Source of the DNA: Epiperipatus broadwayi
Taxonomy: Eukaryota > Onychophora > Udeonychophora > Euonychophora > Peripatidae
Assembly (NCBI GenBank): GCA_028023455.1
Contig: JAQFVV010012402.1
Coordinates: 15,183,935 to 15,247,934, forward strand
Length of the DNA: 64,000 nt
Direction of reading: 5' to 3'
Made by a program: the position numbers and the translations under genes
Shown here: piece by piece, positions 1 through 10,539 of the stretch
Position numbering within the stretch: position 1 is the first letter of the stretch
Layout of the letters: the number at the start of each line of letters is the position of its first letter
Notes under the pieces: generated by a model
Databases searched by the model: none
The model's input: only the letters and a program-made list of their open reading frames with translations
What the model was told of the DNA's origin: nothing

Positions 1-1342
1 AAATTTGAATGAAAATACAATTTTTATAATAACTCAGTTTAAAGGATTTAAAAACAAAGTATAATATGTAGCCATAAGGTTAAAATATAAAGTTAAAAAA
101 ATATGGTTACTCCCAAAGAATTTAAACATTTATCTATAAATTGCAGATTTTGACGTTTTAAAATTGCTATTTCTGTAATCATTTAATTACATTCTTCATA
201 AAATTATGATTAAAATTATATAATAACAAATGCTATCAAAGCCTGTGATCTGTCCATCATATAGAATCACCGAGTGTATATCAATGACCAAGAAAAAAAA
301 CTAACTGATAAATTTATGTTGCATAAAAAAAATCAATACCATAAAAAAATGAAAATAAATCTGAAAATCATATATTTAGCAACCAAATCAATGCACAATG
401 AATATAAAAATATATTTAATACATAAAAAAAAGTAATAGATGATAATAATGAGATCAAATGCAAAATCCATAACAATAAAAAAAAATTACAAAAGCAATC
501 CATGTTATGAATATAAATATCAATGTAACAAGTGCAACAATACAAACAATGTGTAAAATTTCAAAAAGTAACTAATTTTCAATAAAAACTGTATTAATTA
601 CAATCATTAAAAGTAAACATTTTAGTAATGAGATCAATATAAATCTATTAAAAACTATATTGCATGAAATAAATATAAGTAACATTTTAATAAGTGCAAT
701 ATAAAAAATAAGATGTAATAATTAATAGCAAAAAATCCAGAAAAAATTAAATTCTAAAAACTATTCATTTAGTGGGGAAAAAGTATGGATACCATAAAAA
801 GTAAACTGAATAAAAAGGAATATTTATGACAATAACTGTATAAAATCATGGAACAAAATAATGTTTTAAAGATAATTGCTTTTTGGAATTTAATTTACTA
901 TGGATTTGCATTTGGCAAGATTACTAAGATGTTATTTGACTCAGATTTAATACAGTTATCATCATAAATGTACTTTTTTAACTGTGTATTTTTTTATGGC
1001 ATCCAGATTTTTATTTTCCCTTTATTGTGGACAGATTATTAGAATTTATTTTTTTTATAACTTTATTGCTATCAATTATTTTAATTAATATAATTTACAC
1101 TGAAACTGATTGCTTTTTTTTTTTTTGAAATTTAATACACTTTTGGCCACAAGTGTATGCTTTCAAATCTTTATTTTTCTATATTTTTATATTCCTATGG
1201 TTTCTTATTACTTACATTCAGTCTATAGAATGATTTTTATAATTTAAACTTTCTTTATATTCATTGTGTGTGAGTTTGTTTTCTGCTACTTTTAAGGTTT
1301 TTTTTCACAAAATATTAAACTTATTGATAGATTTTTCTTTGG
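1..1342. other. AT-rich non-coding sequence
   Basis: Nothing recognisable is present. The stretch is A/T homopolymers and low-complexity sequence with only short chance ORFs. If the ADSS gene is contiguous, this is intron or 3' flank of that gene. The C-terminal ADSS exons, expected downstream of the exon at 6204, are not seen here. Confidence 0.6.
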
Positions 1343-1740
1343 TGATGTGATGCACTGTGACTTCTTATATGGAGTCAGGAATTTCTCAGCAACTATGCCC
1401 AGAGAAATCTGTTAGCCACTTTACCTTCCCTTTCCATTCCCCATTCTAAGTTTTCCCATAATCTGCTCCATCCCATTTCCACAACATAATCTTTGCCAAC
1501 TCCATGGCCTTCATATCTAAATCTCTCTTATCTTTTCCCAAACCCAGCATAAAAATCAATAACCCACTTTCTGTATAATCATTCTTCTTATATTTATTCT
1601 TCCACAATTTTATTATTTGTATCCTTTCTGCTTTCAGGCATTTACATTCAATCAACAGATGCCTAATTAATATTTTCTATGCCTTCCTTACACAACTTGC
1701 AGACTAAATCACCCACATTGGTTATTGTTATATGTCAGAT
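1343..1740 (-). mobile_element. 3' fragment of a non-LTR retrotransposon
   Basis: The stretch is clearly similar to 11668-12040, in the same orientation. Shared landmarks include the blocks around aactatgcccagagaaa (near 1391) and cagatgcctaattaatat (near 1655). The minus strand has a short open frame (1446-1655) containing IECKCLKAERIQIIKLW, which looks like the region after the RT domain of a LINE protein, where a Cys-rich segment is followed by a basic helix. The other copy contains an RT-type FADD motif further upstream, and that is why I call both fragments one LINE family. The clade is not resolved. It is a dead 5'-truncated copy. Confidence 0.55.
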
Positions 1741-1942
1741 AGCTCCATCTGACAGTAGATCATTTATAATAATTTATGGTACCAGTAATCAAAAATCAAA
1801 GTCTGTATATTTCATTTTTTTATATAGCATCCATCTATTGACAAATAATATGTAAGAGATATCATTTCTTTCCTAACAAAAAAATAAAATAAATAGACGA
1901 TTAAATAATTTGAAATTGAAAATGTGTATCATTAATTGCATA

Positions 1943-1953
1943 ATGTGTGCAAT
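1943..1953. repeat. target-site duplication, 3' side of RTE element
   Basis: ATGTGTGCAAT occurs here directly after the element's short-repeat tail and again, identical, at 5211-5221 at the other end. An 11-bp exact duplication bordering the element fits target-primed reverse transcription. Confidence 0.75.
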
Positions 1954-1964
1954 CATCATCATCA

Positions 1965-4922
1965 TCAAACATTATCAATCCACTGCAGGATGAAGGTCTC
2001 TCCCAGTTTAATCCATCTTCTCCGATCTTTAGCTTCTCTTTTCCACAACACCCCTGCACATTTTCTTATTTCATCGATCCATCTCACATGTGGTCTCTTT
2101 CTGGGTCTTTTACAATCTCTTGGAATCCAGTTTAAAATTTCAATTGTCCATCTATTATCATTTCTTCTAGCAATATGTCCAGCCCAACTCCATTTCAATC
2201 TTTTAATTTTTTCAATAAGGTCAGTAACACCTGTTTGTTGTCTTACCCATACATTGCGTTTTCGATCTCTTCTTGTTACTCCCAACATACATCTCTCCAT
2301 ACTCCTTTGAGTGGTCTGAAGTCTCTGTATTGCTCTTCTATTAAGTGTCCAAGTCTCAGATCCATAAGTAAGAACTGGTAAAACACATTTGTTAAAAACC
2401 ATCCTTTTCAAACACATAGGCATATTTCCTTTTAGTATCAAGTTATTTCTACCAAAAGCACTCCAACCAAGTTTAATTCTATGATTAATTTCCTCCATTA
2501 TGTTTCCATCTGTATTAATAATCTGACCAAGGTATTTGTAACTGTTAACTTCTTCTAATTCTTCATAATCAATCTTTATTTTCATATTTTGAGCAAATCG
2601 ATTAAACATTACTTTAGTCTTTTTAACATTTATCTTTAGTCCTACTTTTCTACTTTCATCTGCTAACTCCTGCAACATTTCCTGCAGCTCTGAAGCATTA
2701 TTTGCAAAAACAACTACATCATCTGCAAAATCTAAATGACTTAAATACTCTCCATTTACTTTCATTCCTTTAGTTTCCCATTTTAATCCACAAAATACTT
2801 CTTGCAGCACTGCTGTAAAAAGTTTTGGTGATATGGAGTCACCTTGTCTTACACCTTTCTCAATGTTGATTTTTCCAGTATCATTATGTAATCTAATTGT
2901 TGCTGTTGCATTTTTATAAATATTCTTTAAAATATGACAATAACCTGGATCTATACCTTGATGATCCAATGCTTTAATCACTGAAGAAATGTGTATAGAA
3001 TCGAATGCCTTTTCATAATCTACAAATCCAAAACATAATGACAACTCATATTCATTTGTCCTTTCTATGACTTCTCTCAATACCTGGATATGATCTATTG
3101 TACTAAAACCACTTTTAAATCCAGCTTGTTCTCTTGGTTGGTGGAAATCCAAAGTTCTCTGTAGACGAGTTGTAATTATCTTGGTAAAAATTTTATATAA
3201 AACTGATAAAAGGCTGATAGGTCTGTAATTTCTAATATCTTCTTTATCACCTTTTTTAAATATTAATATTATTACTGCATTCTTCCAATCTTCCAGTACA
3301 TCTTTATCATTTAGACATTTGGTATATAACTTTGCTAAAATTGTTTCTATTTCTTCACCTGCTTCTTTTAATATATCAATTATAATTCCATCATTTCCTG
3401 GAGCCTTTCCTTTCTTCATACATTCAATTGCATGTCTCACTTCTTCATTTAAAATTCTGGGCAATTCGGAAGATGTAATAGATATAGGAGGTACTTGTTC
3501 TTTATTACTATATAATTCTTGATAAAAATCTTCTACCAATTTCATGATGTCATCTCTCTTTTTAGTAATAATTCCATCTTTTTTTCTTATGGCAGATATA
3601 AATTTCCTACCAATACCAAAATGTTGTTTAACCTTCTTGAGACTTTTATTTTCTTCTACAGCTTTCCTTGCTATTTCACAGTTATACTTTCTTATATCAT
3701 TTTCAACTCTTTTCCGTACCATTTTACAAAATTCGAGATATTCAATTCTTTTTAATACATCACTTTTGTATATCTTCATATTCCTTCTTTTCTTCATAAA
3801 TTCTCTAGTCTCAGTAGAAATTTTATTAGTCAATTGCTGCTTTTTTCTACCAGCTATCTTTGTTGCAGTTTTTAAAAGTGTATCAGTTATTTTCATATTA
3901 ATTTCATTCAAATCTGAATCATGTTCAAAATCTCCTAACACTTGAAACCTATTTGTAAGTTCTAATTTAAATTCATTAGAATGTTTCTGAAGATTAGAAA
4001 TATCAACTGTAAATATTGTTTTTCTTAATAATTTTTGTCTCTCTAGTTTTACATTAACACGTAACTTACACCTTACTAATCGATGATCACTTCCTGTGTT
4101 AAATTTATTAAGAACATTACAATCTTGAAATATGTATTTCCTGTTAGTCAAAATATAATCCAATTCTGCTGTACCTTCATTTGGATGCTTCCATGTCCAT
4201 TTCCTTTTAACATTTTTCTCAAAAAATGAATTCATAATATAAAGTTTTTCTTTTTCTGCAAACTCCACAAGTCTATGTCCTCTCTCATTTCTATTACCAT
4301 AACCAAAATTACCTACAGCAATTTCATCTTTCATGTGTCTACCAATTCTAGCATTAAAGTCTCCCATAACAATTTTAAAATGTTGTTTACTCTGATCAAA
4401 AGCCTTTTGTACATCCATATAAAAATCTTCTACTACTTCATCACTATGAGAACTTGTTGGGGCATAAACCTGAATTATCTGCATTTGGTATCTGCTATTA
4501 AGTTGTATAACTAATCTTGCAACTCTGTCCGATACACCATCAATCTCCACAATATTGTTCTTCCACTTTTTATTTATAATGAATCCTACTCCACTTGTAT
4601 TTCCAATATGTGTGCCTTTATAATAGAGTATATGTCCACTTTTTAAATCAATTGTTTCTTCCCCTTTTCTTCTAACTTCACAAAGTCCAATAATGTCCCA
4701 TTTAATATAAGACAGTTCTTCTTCTAATTCTTGCAATCTTCCTTCACTTGAAAGTGATCTGCAGTTGTAAGTACCTAAATAAAAAGTCGTCATCAAATGG
4801 CAGCCTGGGTCCACAATCAGGGGATTCTTAGCACCCTCCGCCTTCGGCCACCAACCACTGCCTTGGTTGGTGACTTTACAGCCTCCTGGGAATAAGGGCC
4901 ATGCTTTATTTTTGTCTGTCAT
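1965..4922 (-). CDS. RTE-type ORF: AP endonuclease and reverse transcriptase
   Basis: This 985-residue protein nicks target DNA and reverse-transcribes its own RNA in the nucleus. The N-terminal half is an apurinic-like endonuclease: TYNCRSL near residue 52, LCEVRRKGEE near 80, MGDFNARIG near 186, and SDHRLVRCKL near 278. The RT domain follows: RNYRPISLLS near 565, the FVDYEKAFD metal-binding block (motif A), GVRQGDSISP (motif B), and the catalytic LDFADD with FADD at about 732-735. A basic C-terminal region with W-rich repeats ends the protein. No frameshift or stop interrupts it. The start is the first ATG of the open frame, about 288 bp inside the element. Proteins of this family are often annotated as craniofacial development protein 2-like. 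It may still be competent; expression is unknown. Confidence 0.9.
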   Translation of the reverse strand: MTDKNKAWPLFPGGCKVTNQGSGWWPKAEGAKNPLIVDPGCHLMTTFYLGTYNCRSLSSEGRLQELEEELSYIKWDIIGLCEVRRKGEETIDLKSGHILYYKGTHIGNTSGVGFIINKKWKNNIVEIDGVSDRVARLVIQLNSRYQMQIIQVYAPTSSHSDEVVEDFYMDVQKAFDQSKQHFKIVMGDFNARIGRHMKDEIAVGNFGYGNRNERGHRLVEFAEKEKLYIMNSFFEKNVKRKWTWKHPNEGTAELDYILTNRKYIFQDCNVLNKFNTGSDHRLVRCKLRVNVKLERQKLLRKTIFTVDISNLQKHSNEFKLELTNRFQVLGDFEHDSDLNEINMKITDTLLKTATKIAGRKKQQLTNKISTETREFMKKRRNMKIYKSDVLKRIEYLEFCKMVRKRVENDIRKYNCEIARKAVEENKSLKKVKQHFGIGRKFISAIRKKDGIITKKRDDIMKLVEDFYQELYSNKEQVPPISITSSELPRILNEEVRHAIECMKKGKAPGNDGIIIDILKEAGEEIETILAKLYTKCLNDKDVLEDWKNAVIILIFKKGDKEDIRNYRPISLLSVLYKIFTKIITTRLQRTLDFHQPREQAGFKSGFSTIDHIQVLREVIERTNEYELSLCFGFVDYEKAFDSIHISSVIKALDHQGIDPGYCHILKNIYKNATATIRLHNDTGKINIEKGVRQGDSISPKLFTAVLQEVFCGLKWETKGMKVNGEYLSHLDFADDVVVFANNASELQEMLQELADESRKVGLKINVKKTKVMFNRFAQNMKIKIDYEELEEVNSYKYLGQIINTDGNIMEEINHRIKLGWSAFGRNNLILKGNMPMCLKRMVFNKCVLPVLTYGSETWTLNRRAIQRLQTTQRSMERCMLGVTRRDRKRNVWVRQQTGVTDLIEKIKRLKWSWAGHIARRNDNRWTIEILNWIPRDCKRPRKRPHVRWIDEIRKCAGVLWKREAKDRRRWIKLGETFILQWIDNV

Positions 4923-5210
4923 AATTGTATATATGTATTGGAAAAATATTTATCATTTACACAAACATTCATTCTGCCTTATCAGGCACTGAGAAGAAAG
5001 ACCATGGTGTTTCTTGATCTTAAACTCAGAGGTAAAAAGCCAATAAACTCACCACGCTGGCTAATGCGTGTTGGTGAGCAGCCCATCCATGTTCGTATAC
5101 TATATGAATAATCACATAGTAATAACAGCTGCAATGACAAGGAGACCCTTTGATTCCTCTTGGAGGCCTTAAAGGAACCGAGCAGGGCAAATTCCTAATG
5201 TCCACTCCAT
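4923..5210 (-). promoter_or_regulatory. 5' leader of the RTE element
   Basis: This is the sequence between the 5' target duplication and the ORF start on the minus strand. It is noticeably richer in G+C than its surroundings. By analogy with other RTE elements it would hold the internal promoter. No specific site could be assigned. Confidence 0.4.
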
Positions 5211-5221
5211 ATGTGTGCAAT
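5211..5221. repeat. target-site duplication, 5' side of RTE element
   Basis: ATGTGTGCAAT, identical to 1943-1953. Confidence 0.75.
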
Positions 5222-6203
5222 ATGGGTTATTATTTATTTACACAGATCAATATTTCAATTTTTTGAAGATGACAATAAAAATAATTTCAACTATTGAAAA
5301 ATAATTTTGAATTAATAATTCATCAGAGACTACAAATTTTCACATCTTATTAAAATATATATATATATAAAAATTAAAATATTTATTGTGATCAGTGATT
5401 ATCAGTCTTATAAATAATCACACCAGCTTGTTTCTCTATTATTAAAGATAAGTTAAAGGGGAAAAAAAATCTTCATTAACGTTATTTTAAATAAATACTG
5501 ATTAAAAATTCATTTTTTGCATTAATACCACGATTAAAAAAACAATAAAATAGCAATTTAAAATGATATATACTTTTTGTGCCAATTTCAAAAGCAAATT
5601 TAAAACTCAGTTTAAGTGACCTGGGATATTTATATAGTTACACAATAAACAACATTTTCTGACTATCAGTTTGTAGAAAAATTGTTAAAAATAAATGTAT
5701 CATATTTAATATACATTTGAATGTTTCAGCAAGTATGAATATTTTATCTCAATCCAGTTATAACACTCTATTACATATTACTTTATTTCAATGGGAAGTG
5801 ACTTTACTATATTTGTGAGTATATAAATTTACAAATTTTAAATTTAATACAATTTTTTGATAAAGTTTTATTAAACCAGTTTAAAGTGTGATTATATTAC
5901 CAATATTAATATACAGATTAACAAGTACTTAGTAGTCATATGTATATATAAATTTCCTTCCTGGACAAAAGTATGCTATGAATAATATTTTTTGATCATA
6001 GTTAATAATAATTTGACATTACTTTCTATCATTTTATAATTTATTCTTACATTTCACTTTTAGAAATATGGTATTCTTATATATCATTAAAATGCATAAA
6101 TAATTATAAAATTTTTTTTGCTTTCTAAGAATAAAGAATTTAATATAAAAAATAAAATCTCATTAGCATCACATTTGCAAAAAAAAAAAAAAAGGTTACT
6201 TAC
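5222..6203 (-). other. ADSS intron sequence, nothing recognised
   Basis: AT-rich sequence immediately downstream of the splice donor of the ADSS exon at 6204-6328. It contains a TA microsatellite near 5356 and no other identifiable feature. Confidence 0.6.
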
Positions 6204-6328
6204 GCAGTATAACCATTAACTACAAGAGTATGTTTTAGTACCATGAAATCTAACCAACCACAACGTCGTTTTCGCTTAGTTGTTACTCCATATTCAGCTC
6301 CGCGTTGTTGTAACAGCTCTCCAATTTC
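6204..6328 (-). CDS. ADSS: adenylosuccinate synthetase, internal exon (C-terminal-most in window)
   Basis: ADSS joins IMP and aspartate using GTP, the first committed step from IMP to AMP, in the cytosol. This 125-bp exon is read on the minus strand between an acceptor AG (6329-6330) and the donor GTAAGT (6198-6203). It encodes [17 protein letters not shown], then [11 protein letters not shown] and VVNGYTA. The basic KRRCGWLD block is a family signature near the active site. It joins exactly in frame to the exon at 17940, whose last codons are TEQKN, giving TEQKNEIGEL as in known ADSS. It ends two bases into an Ala codon, so the next exon should begin by completing GCx and continue with the LTKLD segment. 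That exon was not found at lower coordinates. Confidence 0.93.
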
Positions 6329-7353
6329 CTATTAAGACAAATTTAAAAAACATATTAATGTCAACAAATTAAAAAATACAGTACAAGGTATATAAACAAA
6401 TGAAAATCATAAAATATTTTATTAAACAATATGGCATTATAAAATATATAAATAAAAATAATATACAGTACATATGTAGCAAAGCATCCTGACATTTGCT
6501 GCTTACATTCAGTATATGCATTAGAAATAATAATTTTATTTATTCTAGTCATCTCTGGTAAGCTTGAATAATTAAGATACTAGATGGCAGTTGATTACTC
6601 AAGTGGTTTAAAGAATAAAATAAATAGTAATATTCCTAATATATATTTATAGGTCTATTTACTTTTATACTTTTTAAAAATATAGTATAGTTTACTTTGA
6701 AATTAATTGGTATAAACATATTTGCAGATTTTTTTTTATGTATTTAGATTTCAGCAATTTGCAATTTTTTATATAATAAAAATGTAGAAAGACAGAAAAA
6801 AAAAAAAAAAGCAAATCCATGATAATATAATATATTCAATCACACTCCACCAAATTAACCATATTTTTTAATTGTAAATTAAAGAAAAAAAACAACTTAT
6901 CAAAACAAAACATTGGAATACAATTTATAGAATTATAATAGACTTGAAAAAATAAAGATAACTTTTAATTCTAAATTAGTAAAAAAAAATTAAAATCATT
7001 TAATGTTAAAAACAAGTCTTTGCAAAATATTAAAACATTTTAATTACATTTAATAAAATAAAATTGCAAATTTTTACTATAGGAGCAAATATGTTGCTTA
7101 CACAATTTTTTTTTACTTATTTTTAGCTTTTTTCAAAGTTGTGAAGATTTATTTGAAGCAAATTTGCAATTGTGAGAAAGATTTTCTTTACTTTCTTATA
7201 AAAATTAATTGCTTTGAGGAAAATTATTTTCATCCAAAGTATCACTATACATTAAGAGTTTGTTAAAAATTGAAAATTAAAGTGTTTGAATAAATGGTAC
7301 TAATAGTGTCAAACAATGATAAACTACCACTAATTATAATCAAATATTATTGA
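6329..7353 (-). other. ADSS intron sequence upstream of the Penelope-like element
   Basis: Start of the 11.6-kb intron 6329-17939. AT-rich with several poly-A and poly-T runs (for example near 6798). The 5' boundary of the Penelope-like element lies somewhere before 7423, but no terminal repeat could be identified. Confidence 0.5.
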
Positions 7354-7422
7354 TTGATTACACTAGAACTCTACTGCTTAAATATTCAATTTGATATTAC
7401 ATATTTTGTTTGGAATTTCTAC

Positions 7423-9783
7423 ATGTCTTATAGTAAAATGGTTCCGTGGTTATTGACTGAATGGCGAAGGAATTATAAACGTTTTATTAAACTTTCACAC
7501 AGGATTGAATTTTTAAAACTTTGTCAAAGCAGTAATGTTTATCCGAACTTTTGTTGCGTAAATATTAATGGTGTAATTGATGGACGTAAAATGGTAATTG
7601 GTAAAGTTAAACAATTGATTATTACTGAAGTAATAAATTCATGTTGTGAAAAATTAAAATCAATTGAAAAATATAAGACGGTTTTAGAAAAATTTATTTG
7701 TGATAATGAATTTGAAGATTGGCTGGATTTCAAGAATAATTTTGATTTTTATAAAGAATTTTTACAATGGAGATTAATACGGAAATATAATAAAAAGTTT
7801 AATTTTTTGTTTAATAAACAAGCTCAGCAGAGGAATGGCTTTAAGAAAAAGGAATCGAATATAGTGAGTTTAATTGATAAACCTTTGGATTTGCTTGACG
7901 TTTCAGTTTTGGAGAAAGGAATAAAGTTTGTTGGAGGTCCAATTAAAAACTATAAAATGGAGGTTATTGCAGCAATAGAAAGTGCTTATGAGATGCATCA
8001 TGCTCGAGATGAGGTGATTTCTAAAATATCTTCGTTGAATATTTCTAATGTAAAATGTGATGATTCGTGGTATAAACAAATTAATTTAATAAGAAGATAT
8101 TTATCAGATAATAATGTTACATGTATTAAAGAAGATAAAGGTGGAAGATTATGTTTGATGTTTAAAAGTTTATATAGAGAAAAGGTTCATCAGCAAATTC
8201 AAAAATTAAAATTTAAATTGATAAATGCTTATTCTATTGATACAGTGAGATTGAAATTTATTAATACTATACTTAAGCCATATTTAAAGAAAGTGTTTGA
8301 TAGAAAGTTATATCTATCTCTTTATCCATCAGCTGCAATTATGCCAAGGATTTTTGGAAATTTAAAAGTGCATAAAAAAGGATTACCTATTAGACTGATG
8401 TTGGATTTTGGAGGATGTATGTATTATCATGCAGCAGTTTTTGTGGGAAAGTTTTTGCAAGATGAATTGGGTTTTGGTGATTATACAATTGGATCTTCAT
8501 TTGATTTAGTTAAAAAGATTGATAATATTGTTTTGGATAATGATGATAAATTATTTACATTGGATGTTGCAGAGTTATATGGTTCAATAAAAAGAAAGGA
8601 GTCTATTAACATTATTGATCAAGTTTTATATGAAAAAGGAGTGTGCAAGTTTTATCGTATGTTTGTAAAGGATTTGTTATTATTTATTGATCAGAATTTG
8701 ATAGCTACATTTGAAGATCGGTTGTATATGATGGATGAAGGTTGGCCTATGGGTTTGCCTGTTTCAGCAATTATATGTAGTTATGTGTTGTCATATTATG
8801 AAGGGATGATTTTAAAAGAATATTTTATGACCGGTGTTAAAAGTTATTTTAGGTATGTGGATGATGTGCTTATTGTAGGATCAAATATGATAGTGCAAAA
8901 ACTGTTTATTAAATTAAATGATATTGCTGGATTAACATGGACTATTACTTCTGAAGATAGTGAGAAGAGTGTAAAATATCTTGATTTGATTTTATGGAGA
9001 GAAGGGAATAAAATTAATAATAAAATGGTGTTGAAACCATTATCAATTAGAGGAGTTGTTCTTCCAAATTCAAATGTTCCACTTACCTATAAATTGGCTG
9101 GTTTTAGAACATTTCTTTTTAGAAATGATGTTTTATGTAAATTTCAGAGTGATAAAATGATTAATATTGAAAGATATGTGAATGATTTATTGGGTGTGGG
9201 ATATAGTAGGACAAATATTTTATGTGCACTATATAGGTATAGAAATAGATGGAGAAGAGATAATATGGAAAAGAAAAAATGGATAGCATTGCCTTATGTA
9301 AAGGATATTGTTTGTAATAAGATTACATCATTGGTATCTGCTGATTTTAATGTTGCATTTAAAGTGGGTGCAAATACTGGAAGATTGGTTATTAATGGCA
9401 AAGATTCTATTGATAAAAGCAACAAATGTAATATTATATATAAAGTGGTATGTCATTGTGGTTATAGTTACATCGGGGAGACCAAATGTGCATTGAAAAA
9501 GAGGATTAGGGAGCATGAATTATTATATAATAAGTTGCGTTGTTCTGCAGATAGGTATAAATCTGTTTTTGCAGAACATGCTGTGAGTTGTAATGGAGAA
9601 TTCTGCTTTGATAGAGTTTTTATTTTGCATATGGAAAATGATTTGAGGAAAAGAAGAATTAAGGAGTCCTATTTTATAAATAGTACGGATAATGTATTGA
9701 ATAAACAGTGTCATTGTGTTAATATTCACAATTTATGGAAAGTAGGTAATTCACGTGGGAACGTTACTGGTGTGAGAGTTTGA
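7423..9783 (+). CDS. Penelope-like element protein: reverse transcriptase with GIY-YIG endonuclease
   Basis: This 786-residue retroelement protein has an uninterrupted frame. The frame stays open a further 69 bp upstream without an ATG, so the first ATG at 7423 is taken as the start. N-terminal half: a basic region and KEDKGGRLCLM, the segment that precedes the RT core in Penelope-like proteins. RT core: MPRIFGNLKVHKKGLP near residue 307, LDVAELYGSI near 380 (motif A), GWPMGLPVSA near 440 (motif B), and the catalytic RYVDD at 477-481. The C-terminus holds a GIY-YIG nuclease: IIYKVVCHCGYSYIGET at about 671-687, with the Cys pair between the GIY and YIG halves, then KKRIREHE and an AEHAVSC segment. 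It lies antisense to ADSS inside an intron. It looks coding-intact, so it is a candidate for a recently active copy. Confidence 0.9.
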   Translation: MSYSKMVPWLLTEWRRNYKRFIKLSHRIEFLKLCQSSNVYPNFCCVNINGVIDGRKMVIGKVKQLIITEVINSCCEKLKSIEKYKTVLEKFICDNEFEDWLDFKNNFDFYKEFLQWRLIRKYNKKFNFLFNKQAQQRNGFKKKESNIVSLIDKPLDLLDVSVLEKGIKFVGGPIKNYKMEVIAAIESAYEMHHARDEVISKISSLNISNVKCDDSWYKQINLIRRYLSDNNVTCIKEDKGGRLCLMFKSLYREKVHQQIQKLKFKLINAYSIDTVRLKFINTILKPYLKKVFDRKLYLSLYPSAAIMPRIFGNLKVHKKGLPIRLMLDFGGCMYYHAAVFVGKFLQDELGFGDYTIGSSFDLVKKIDNIVLDNDDKLFTLDVAELYGSIKRKESINIIDQVLYEKGVCKFYRMFVKDLLLFIDQNLIATFEDRLYMMDEGWPMGLPVSAIICSYVLSYYEGMILKEYFMTGVKSYFRYVDDVLIVGSNMIVQKLFIKLNDIAGLTWTITSEDSEKSVKYLDLILWREGNKINNKMVLKPLSIRGVVLPNSNVPLTYKLAGFRTFLFRNDVLCKFQSDKMINIERYVNDLLGVGYSRTNILCALYRYRNRWRRDNMEKKKWIALPYVKDIVCNKITSLVSADFNVAFKVGANTGRLVINGKDSIDKSNKCNIIYKVVCHCGYSYIGETKCALKKRIREHELLYNKLRCSADRYKSVFAEHAVSCNGEFCFDRVFILHMENDLRKRRIKESYFINSTDNVLNKQCHCVNIHNLWKVGNSRGNVTGVRV

Positions 9784-9806
9784 TAATATTTAAATATTAA
9801 CGTATT

Positions 9807-9840
9807 GCTACTTAAGATGGCGGAATATGCCGAAGCTAGC
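9807..9840 (+). ncRNA. degenerate hammerhead-ribozyme-like motif
   Basis: It lies 24 bp after the Penelope-like ORF stop. GCTA (9807-9810) can pair with TAGC (9837-9840). Between them lie AAGATG, a short GGC...GCC stem (9819-9821 with 9829-9831), and CGAAGC. This layout resembles the hammerhead core (CUGAUGA, stem II, GAAA) common in Penelope-like elements. The core here departs from consensus, with AAGATG in place of CTGATG and GAAG in place of GAAA. It is probably inactive or only a relic. Confidence 0.4.
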
Positions 9841-9860
9841 TATAGCAAAGAATTTTAATC

Positions 9861-10539
9861 TTTAATTTTATACAGGCATTTTTTAAAATTTGGTAGTTTT
9901 TATTCTGGTGAATATTGTTATTATACTTCTATTATTTGATATTATATATATATACATACCTTCTCCATATATAATTTTTCTATTATTAATCAATGTGTTT
10001 ATCTTTATCTAAATTTACATTTATCATGACACAAAAACAATACAAAAGAATAAACATATTTATATTAGCTCTTACCTAATGTATATGATGGATTTAAATC
10101 TATTACTTTATTTCTGATGATAAAATATATACTTATGTCTGACATGTGATAATAAGCACAGATAAAAATAAAACAGGCTTTGAATAGTTCACTGTAGTGC
10201 AAGGACTTCTTTAAATACCCACTCAGAAGAAAAATGAAGAAGCTGATTGTTGGAACTAAGTGCTTTTCCAATCTTGATCTGTTTCTCCTAGCTAAGAATG
10301 GTTAGATATCCATTTACTGGCCAATATTGCAAGGTTAATATGGCAAATGGAAATGTTACAATATACCAATAAACTTACATTATGTATATTAAATGACTTT
10401 TAAGTTCTTAGTTCAACAGTAAGCATTTATGACAATATAATAAAATTATAACAATTACAGTTATCATCAATAATAGTTTGCCACTGATAGCCATTATTTC
10501 AGCATGATTTATTTAGTATTTCAATAATCAATGACAGAT
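9861..10539. repeat. AT-rich intron with a dispersed-repeat relic
   Basis: Mostly low-complexity. A segment near 10290-10350 containing tagctaagaatggttagata matches similar blocks at about 22378, 38856 and 49660-49800, so an old dispersed repeat is present. Nothing coding was seen. Confidence 0.35.

Larger units (their letters stand above)
1954..5210 (-). mobile_element. full-length RTE-clade non-LTR retrotransposon
   Basis: The element is about 3.26 kb and lies on the minus strand, the same strand as ADSS. It has a 5' leader of roughly 290 bp (4923-5210, less AT-rich than its surroundings), one long ORF (1965-4922), and a very short 3' end finishing in a GAT repeat (seen as atcatcatcatcatc on the plus strand at 1952-1966). 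The exact 11-bp flanking duplication (1943-1953, 5211-5221) sets both ends. A single APE-RT ORF, a very short 3' UTR and a trinucleotide tail are typical of RTE elements. An open ORF with an exact target duplication suggests a fairly recent insertion. It lies in the intron or flank downstream of the ADSS exon at 6204. Confidence 0.85.
7360..9860 (+). mobile_element. Penelope-like retroelement (boundaries approximate)
   Basis: The element is defined by the intact RT/GIY-YIG ORF plus a short 3' flank containing a hammerhead-like motif (9807-9840). Penelope-like elements are usually bordered by partial LTR-like repeats in which hammerhead ribozymes reside. I could not find a matching repeat on the 5' side, so the outer limits are uncertain and the 5' end may be truncated. 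Confidence 0.6.

Noticed and set aside
5026-5220. 64-codon minus-strand frame upstream of the RTE ORF
   Set aside because: It lies entirely in the element's leader, has no recognisable domain and is best explained as non-coding 5' leader.
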